This document shows, in pieces, positions 51,166-64,000 of a stretch of DNA of 64,000 bases (position 1 is its first letter; each line of letters opens with the position of its first letter). The translations under genes and the position numbers were made by a program. This stretch comes from Latrodectus hesperus. Lineage: Eukaryota > Arthropoda > Arachnida > Araneae > Theridiidae. Where the stretch lies: assembly GCA_037975125.1 (NCBI GenBank), contig CM075857.1:48029172-48093171 (forward strand), written 5' to 3'. The notes below the pieces were generated by a model, which was not told where the DNA came from, ran no database searches, and worked only from the letters and a program-made list of their open reading frames with translations.

Positions 51166-54100
51166 GGAGAAGGTGTATATTTTATCCACCGAAAGTTTTT
51201 TAATAGATAAATGTATTGTTTCGTGAATACTTATTAAAACTATTATTGTGATTTTTTAGATTTGAAATTAAAGTTCTCTATTTAAGATAAATTAAATTTA
51301 GTCTTTATTCAAATATCTCTCAACCAAAAGCTAAACTTTATTGACATTTATATTATTAAATATAATGAAAGTTAATAAGTTTTCGAATTAAAAAATTATG
51401 GGGAAAATTCTTATCAAATTAACAATACATCTTTAACAAATTTTTTTCTTAAAAATAAAACGTCAAGAATTCCCGCAAAAAGCAATATCAGTAAAAAATT
51501 TTTATTTGAATCACTTCATCTTTAATATACAGAAATAACATTCTTAGATTTTGATCAATAAGTTAATATACTGAAACTAATATTTATGTTTAAAAATTTT
51601 TTCCATATTTAATTCAAACTTAAAACTAACTATATTTGAATTTAAGAAAACATTTATGATTATTAGACTTATTTCTAAGAAAATGAAGTAAATGTAACTA
51701 TTTTATCATTAAATATGATAAATGAAATTTTAATTAGAATACTGTCTGCATTTTCTCGTATAAATGAATCATTACCCAACGTATTTAAAGCTAATTTTTT
51801 TTTCCTATCAATGTCTATTAAATTACAATGAAATGAGTTTTTAACATCTGTTAATGTTTTTTAATAAAATCTAATGCATTTCTTATAATATAATATTAGT
51901 AAATAATTTTGTAAAAAAAATTAATAATAAGTATATTAATACGATTTTTTTAATATTTCATATTCATTTAAAAAATCTGTTGCAATTAAAAATAAAATAT
52001 GTGAAACAGATAATTTTGAATAAATATAATAATATATAATGGGAAAAATCCTTTAGAATAAGAAAGAACTTTCTTCTATATCTGCAATAAATGAAAAGAA
52101 GTTATTCCTATTTGTTATCTTATTTAATGCATTTTATACGTCATTTTCATGTTAAATATAACAAATAGTTGAAATATTCTAATCAAAAATTTTTTCATAA
52201 ATTTGAGTTTCTTTAATATTGTAAAATTTTTAATAATTTCTTACAATAAAACATAAATTAGACCAAAACTTTACCATTTGATGCAATCTAAATTACTTAA
52301 AGCTATTATGATCGAATTAAGCTATTATGATCGTTTTTTAGAATTAATATTACATGCACTCTGCGTTTACATTAAGAATATTATTTATATTAAATATGAG
52401 ATTAATAACGCATTCTAATACTTATCTTTCACAATATTCTTTGGTAAAATGACGCTTATATTCTTGAAGAACGATTACTTGACTGCACAAATGCTGCTTT
52501 AATTTTTGAAATCGTTAAAAAATTGCCTAGGAAAGAATTTACTAAGATTTTAATCTAAGAGACAAAATGAATTAATATTTCAAAAGCGTAAAATATATGA
52601 ATTAGAAATGATTTTTCCATAGGGAATTATATTTATAAATACACATGTTTAGGAGTGTCAAGCGATTGAATAAATATGTTATTTGTTTATTTCATAAATA
52701 TAAAAAAGCCAAATAATTGTGTGTGTGTGTGTATTTGCGTCATCACATTTCAGCCTTAGAGCTATAAATCAACGACCAGACACTCACGATTCTAGAAGGT
52801 CTTTGGTGTCATAAAAGTATAACCATCAGCTCCTTACTAAAAAAAATGAAATATTAGGATATCAAGAAATGTTATTTATAGCTATGATGTTATTCATTTT
52901 CAGACAGAGTTATTAAAATTGAACTTAACGTGATCAATATACTTTTTTATTGCAACAGTTTATTTTTTCTAATAATATATAATTTTAATCTTTTATTTGA
53001 TAACATAAATAAGAGTAAATGAAATTTCATTCAATATTCTGTTCATAACAATGCAATCTTGTGCGGACAATTTTGTGAAGGAATTTTATGAGTATAATGA
53101 TAATTTTTATAGAAAACAATAACATTATAAGACTTTTTTGTGTTATCACAGTTCTTAAAATGATTTTATTCTAAAACATACTGTAAAGAGCATAAATTAA
53201 ATATGTGTTTTTATTATTGAAAACGCTATTTTCTCATTCAGAAATGACACTTCTTATCATACTACACAAGTTTTAATTTTTTTAAGATGTCTGCATGATT
53301 AAATTTTCTTGTTTACAAAATTTGAAATTAATAGTTTTTTGATTGTTGTTACTATGCTATCATTGTAAAATTCATACGTGTTACTTTTAATTATTATTTA
53401 TTAACACTTCTAAACAAATAAAGATTAACTTAAAAGCAGCCTACTACGTATAAGTGTATAATATATTTTATTAGACCTATTATGTCATTGGTTTATTTTG
53501 ACTTCGTTGAATAAACTGAAAATTTAAAAAAATATATATTGTAACATCAATAATTTTACTGCGAAATATTGAAACACATTAAAATATTCCAGTTAAATAG
53601 TATTGACACCAGAATTGTTCACCGAAATATTGTTGATTATCGTCGAAAATTTTATAATTGCGGAAGAATTTAGATTTTAAAATTTCTGTATCTTCCTGAT
53701 GTATCTTTTGACCAATATAGTTTAGGCATTCTTGATACAGTTTACATTGTTCTGCCAGAATAGCTTCATATTTTTCATACTACATTGATATACATAAAAT
53801 TTTACAGTATTTTTAAATATCTTAGTTTTCCTGGAAGGGAAATTGCTTCATTCGTAATTTACTTCTATTCATGTATCTCAACCAAGGAAACCTTGAAGAA
53901 ATTTAATATTTACTCTGAAACACAACACTCAATTTTCATTGCTTAAGTGACTCAGTTCGCATTTTATACCTTCAACCTTGAAAAACAACTTCATATCTCT
54001 GGAATAAGTTGAGCCACAGAGCATTTTTGAAAAGAAAAACGTGTTGTTATTAAATCACACTTTATTTAGAAAAGAGAAAATTGATAGTGGAAAATCGTAT

Positions 54101-55299
54101 ATATTATTTTTCAGATTAATATTTGAGCATGTTTAAGTTGGTCTGAGTAATTTAATGTATATTAATGTTTAACTAATACTTTACTTCTTTAATCATCAGA
54201 TATAATTAATCATTAAAAAATATACATAAAATATACATTTAATAATATGCAATTTCAGATTATAAATTTTCTTTTTCTTAGTAGCCATCATATTAAAAAT
54301 TTGAAACGAATTCAAAAAGCTCTCATAATATTAGTTTATATTTATTCCTCATAAAGATAATTAATTAGATATAGAGAAAAGTTAACAGTAAGGATTTCTT
54401 TTTTATAATAGTAATTATATATTAAATATCATTGTGTCTATGTTATAAATACTGTTAAAAACATATTTTAATAATATTTTTATTTCAAAATATTTATTTT
54501 ATGCTATGTTTATTATTTATTATTTGTAATTAAAAGCAATTTGATTTGATAAGTATGTAAACTTTCTGTTAACAATTGTATTTTGTTCGTAGATAATTAT
54601 TTTAAATATTTTACAAACATAAATATATTATTAATAATAAGTTATAATAGCTATTATAAAATAAAAAAAATAATAAGTTTAATGTATTTTTACTAATGAC
54701 ACAAAAATTTTATATAATCAATATATTTTGGCAGTTTTAATACTTGTTTTATAGAAGTGGAGCTATGATTTTGTAAATATTTCGATTGCAGTGAATATAA
54801 AAAAATCCAAAATATAACTTCTTCTGCCTTCATTTACCTCTCTACAGCTATTTATATTACTTTTATTTCTTTTTACACTTTTTTAACATTTTAAATGCAA
54901 CACTAAAATTCACTTGTAAATTAACTTCATCAAAAAATCAACGTGATTGTGAGAACAAAATAAAAATATGCATAATATGTTTGCAGTATTTATAAAATAT
55001 TTCTAAGCATCAAAAAATTTAATTAGATAAAAAATAATCTCAATCTCTCGTACGGAATGAGAACCTGAGAAGGAAATGTTAAAACCATACTAAAATCACT
55101 TTTTAAACTCACTAAAATGCTTTTTGACAAAAAATTTATATTATTTTCATTTAGTTATTATTTGGTATATCACATATAAAAAATTAAAATTTTAATGGTC
55201 TACATACGCAAAGTTATAGTCATTGAATATATGGCTGTATAATGAGATCAGTATTCAAAGACAAATTTATTTATATGTACTAATGAAATTTATGACAAA

Positions 55300-55301
<2 letters not shown>

Positions 55302-55371
<70 letters not shown>

Positions 55372-55401
55372 ATATAATATAATATAATATAATATAATAT
55401 A
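55302..55401. repeat. (AT)n followed by (AATAT)n
   Basis: About 64 bases of AT change at about 55366 into seven AATAT pentamers. Confidence 0.95.
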
Positions 55402-56944
55402 AATTAAGTAAAACTTAAAAGCTTAAATCTTATGTTTGCCAAAATTTTTAAAATTACTTTTCCTTAATTACTCATTAAGATTTTCTTAACGCTAAAATAG
55501 ATATTCTAAATATATTTAATGAAAAAACTTTCCTACGGTTTGATTTTTCTTATTAGTATGGATAATATGAATTTTATCTTAGAACAAACACAGTTTTTAG
55601 TAATTTAGTTAATATCTTATTTCCAAATAAATGTTTAAGCGTTTGTACATGTTTTGGTATATTCTGACAAGCATTAGAAGGGTTTGCTGTGAAAAACATT
55701 CATAATTACTTTCTATTTTTTGTCCCAATCAAATTAAATTTTTGATGAAATTAGCAGAATTTTTAATATAGAATATGAAAGTAAACGGAAGGTAAATAAT
55801 TTTAGATTTAAATATGGTATCATAAATTAATTATCATTTTCTAATATTTCATATAAAAACATTTGTCTAATTATTAAGTTTATTAATTTCACTTATCGAG
55901 TTAAGCTTTTCAAAGACAATAATTATTTTTCTAAAATATAATTCTTCTTCAAATTAAAATTATTTTAATTTTACTAATATGATTTAGTATGTTAACATCA
56001 TCAATTTATTTTCCATATTTTGGTGGAAATTTTTATGCAAATATCATTATAAAAATTTATTGTATGGTTGGTAAATATTTTTAATTTAATGTAGTTTATC
56101 AATTAAAAATGATATTTTTAAATAAAGCCTTTATAATATTTAGCAAGGAATGCATACTAACTAAACTCTAAATGAAAAGTGAGGGATAAACTTCATTTCT
56201 TATGCTAATATTCTCAACTTAATCATTGATCACTCAATAACAATTAGCAGTAATTGTAAGCACTGCTGAGACAAAATTGGATGTATCATATACCATATAC
56301 AATAGTTAATGTTTTGCGGCATATAATAAATAATATTTAGATACATTTAAGAGAAATAAATAAGAAAGTAAGGCACTTTCTAAACTATTTTAGATTCTAA
56401 TAATATGTAATCAAAAATGTAAAATTTGTCATTTAGCAACACACAATAAATTAACAGTTTAAATTGTTTTTTAATCAAATTTAAATTTTTCCAACATTTT
56501 TGAAATATTAATAAAAATAATATTGGGATTTATAATTTGTTATATGTTAAGGTTTAAGAATATTAATCTACCATTCTAAGAGATCTATGATCTACTATTT
56601 TATGATTGAAAAATATTAAGAAAAATAAAAAGGGATTATTTGTATGTAAAATAGAGTTTTAAGCTTTATTTAAAAATTTGATCAACAGCACATTAAATTA
56701 TTCTCTTAGCAAGCCATTAATTTAATGACGCATTTTGGGTAAATATATTTTACGAGATTCACTTTTCCATTTAATATTATATCATCAACAAAAATTAAAA
56801 AACCTAGGTTTTTTTTAGTAAGTGAAATTGCTTTTTTTAAAAACAAATATCAAAATCTTAATCCTTTAATGTACAAAGATCGATTACATTAGCAAAAGTA
56901 GTTCCTGTTGGATATTTCATTTTTAAATTTCGGTATGGATTATA
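55402..56944. other. AT-rich DNA, no gene seen
   Basis: No recognisable coding sequence. It ends at the A that precedes the Helitron 5' terminus at 56945. Confidence 0.6.
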
Positions 56945-58006
56945 TCTATATATATAAAAATTTCGTGTCACGATGTATGTTCCCGATAAACTCCGAAACT
57001 ACTGAACGGATTTTGATAAAATTTTGTAACCATTTATAATATGATCCAACTTAAAAGATAGAATAGTTTTTATCTCTTAATTATTGATTTAAATATTTAT
57101 AATACGACATTAGTGTTTATTTATTGGTTAGTTTTGTAAGTTCCTAATAGATGGCGGTTTAGCATCTAAGTTGCACAAGTATTCGGCAGATGGCGACGTG
57201 TTTATTTTTCTAGATTATACCATCTTCGAGAAAATTATCGTGCACGCGCAAGCGCGTGGTTAAATATAGAATTTACATATATTTTCATGATGTATAATCA
57301 TACTATAACATTTTTTCGTGAATCATTTTCATAATTATACTTTGTATTGTGTTATTATTGTGCAGTATTCAGTTTGAATATTTTTAATATTATAAATAGT
57401 AAAATAAAATTTTATTTATTACTGTTTTTCTCTACTAATTTTCATACCACCTCGAAAATATGTAAGTATTTCTTGATAGCCTCTAATTATTTTTTATTTT
57501 TATTTTATAATTTGATAATTATTAATTTATTCAGCAGTACATTTTGATCTAATTTATTTATTCAAATGATAAATTCTTTTAATTTTTTTTATTTCAGTAT
57601 AATGCCGCGGAAAAAATTTTTAGTTTTAATATAATTTAAAATTGAAATAATAATAGTTCGATGTCAATGTTATCTACCTCATTTATAACAATTTATTTTT
57701 GGATGTCTTTAATTTATATAGTATATTTTATAAGTAAGTCACTGATTACAAACTATAATTTAATATAAGATGAATAAAATGTAAATTCAGAAAGTATATG
57801 TTGATTTGTGCTTAATTTCAAAATTTCGATACTTTACCTATTACTATTAAATTTTGGTGAAACGTTTTATTTTTAATCTCCTATGAATGAACTTATTCTA
57901 AATTTTTTTAAAAAATATTAATTTGATTGTACCAAGGAGTTAGTAAAAAATTGATTCAATGTATTATAATTACTCAGCCACTGCAACGCGTGACTGGGTC
58001 AGCAAT
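56945..58006 (+). mobile_element. Helitron copy B, non-autonomous deletion derivative
   Basis: The 5' end TCTATATATATAAAAATTTCG and the following GATGTATGTTCCCGATAAAC stretch are of the type found at the 5' ends of arthropod Helitrons; the base before is A, as expected for insertion between A and T. The 3' end has the family hairpin and GGGTCAGC. Inside, the leader and the first codons (ATG at 57602, reading MPRKKFLVLI then TAA) are joined directly to the 3' untranslated region, so the whole Rep/helicase is deleted. Such short derivatives need proteins made elsewhere. Copy C starts at the very next base. Confidence 0.88.
57462..57597 (+). other. Probable intron in the Helitron leader
   Basis: The donor GTAAGTATTT at 57462 fits the consensus well and the acceptor is a T-rich tract ending ATTTCAG at 57597. 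The Helitron start codon follows five bases after. In copy C the donor is GTAAATATTT. This suggests that the leader of the autonomous element is spliced. Confidence 0.5.
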
Positions 58007-63572
<5,566 letters not shown>

Positions 63573-63752
63573 AAATTAGCCCGTAGCTTTACAATTAACA
63601 AAGCATCAGGGCAAACTTTAAAATATTACGGCATAAAGACTAAAAATGCCTGTTTTTCACGCTATTAATTATACTTAGTTTGCTGTCTAATAGGAGATTT
63701 TAAAACTTTATGCATATATACACCGGAAAAAAATGTTGTTTATGAACAAGTA
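63573..63752 (+). pseudogene. Helicase relic of a second, diverged Helitron
   Basis: In one frame the plus strand reads KLARSFTINKASGQTLKYYG, then IKTKNACFSRY, a TAA, LYLVCCLIG, and LCIYTPEKNVVYEQV. This corresponds to the last Pif1-type motifs of Helitron helicases (TINKSQGQT, CFSHGQLYVACSRVG) and the C-terminal KNVVY block. It differs at many positions from copies A and C, so it comes from another lineage. There is no hairpin end downstream that I can see. A small duplication of TGTTGTTTATAAACAAGTATT-like sequence follows at 63780-63815. Confidence 0.7.
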
Positions 63753-63886
63753 TTTTTTGCTTTTTAAACTGACTTTGCTTATTGTTTATAAACAAAATGT
63801 TGTTTATAAACAAGTATTGCAAATAGAAGAATTGTAGCTAGAAAGTATCTTCAATAAAAAAATTTCTACGTCTTATATTTTAATGT

Positions 63887-64000
63887 TGCCGACCGATGAC
63901 TGAGTGGTTAGCGCTCCTGACTCCTGACCTGTGGGTCCCGGGATCAAATCCCGGAATCAAATCCCGGGTCATGCCTGGATGTTACTTTATTTCGCTGTTT
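63887..64000 (+). mobile_element. tRNA-derived SINE, cut by the window end
   Basis: The head GCCGACCGATGACTGAGTGG has an A-box-like TGACTGAGTGGTTAGCG and a B-box-like GGATCAAATCCCGG, followed by TCATGCCTGG. The first bases CCGACCRATG are shared with the SINE at 24957-25197. A short segment around the B box is duplicated (AATCAAATCCCGG directly after the first). It does not fold as a full tRNA because of this extra piece. The body lies outside the window. Confidence 0.7.

Larger units (their letters stand above)
42613..55301. other. AT-rich DNA, no gene seen
   Basis: Almost 13 kb without a recognisable gene. It holds three inverted repeats listed separately, short two-copy tandem duplications (near 45130-45178, 45807-45847 and 52302-52335) and a short GT run near 52720. 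I see no tRNA or SINE. Confidence 0.55.

Noticed and set aside
63887..63985. A functional tRNA gene
   Set aside because: The B-box arm is duplicated and no full cloverleaf can be drawn; a SINE head explains it better.

Overview
The window looks like gene-poor, very AT-rich nuclear DNA from an arthropod, most likely an arachnid or spider. The evidence is the set of relics present: arthropod-type Helitrons, a Tc1 element, tRNA-derived SINEs, retroposons with CAA-rich tails, and long (TA)n and (AC)n tracts. I found no exon of a host gene that I could defend. Almost all recognisable coding sequence is decayed mobile-element protein with stops and frameshifts. The taxon is inferred, not proven.

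Layout. 1-4317: a Helitron whose 5' end lies before the window, with a broken Rep/helicase gene (HUH, YxxKY and Pif1-type motifs still readable) and its 3' hairpin, followed directly by a (TA)n tract. 6150-8310: a 5'-truncated Tc1/mariner transposase gene split by a 1.1-kb insertion that looks like a solo LTR. 8.4-19.4 kb: AT-rich DNA with two near-perfect hairpins, a 28-bp minisatellite and several microsatellites. 19.4-21.0 kb: a poly(A)-tailed retroposon-like block and a decayed retroelement gag. 24957-25197: a tRNA-derived SINE on the minus strand. 26338-26730: a retroposon flanked by an exact 11-bp target-site duplication. 28081-28489: a minisatellite with a 97-bp three-unit higher-order period. 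30-31 kb: (TA)n tracts, a possible Penelope-like fragment and a small minisatellite. 38446-38613: another short retroposon with a 9-bp duplication. 42246-42612: a fragment of a DDE transposase that resembles bacterial IS5-family enzymes. 56945-59583: two head-to-tail Helitrons of the same family as the first, differently deleted inside, again followed by a long (TA)n tract. 63573-63752: a helicase relic from a more diverged Helitron. 63887-64000: the head of a tRNA-derived SINE, cut by the window end.

Together the three related Helitron copies let one rebuild the layout of the family: a 5' TC end, a leader with a probable intron, a start codon, a coding intron near the Rep N-terminus, Rep then Pif1-like helicase, a 3' untranslated region of about 380 bases and a hairpin end. 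The items most worth follow-up are the bacterial-type transposase fossil, the tandem Helitrons with microsatellites growing from their ends, the intron inside the Helitron gene, and the higher-order minisatellite. I did not find a complete, functional, previously undescribed system.
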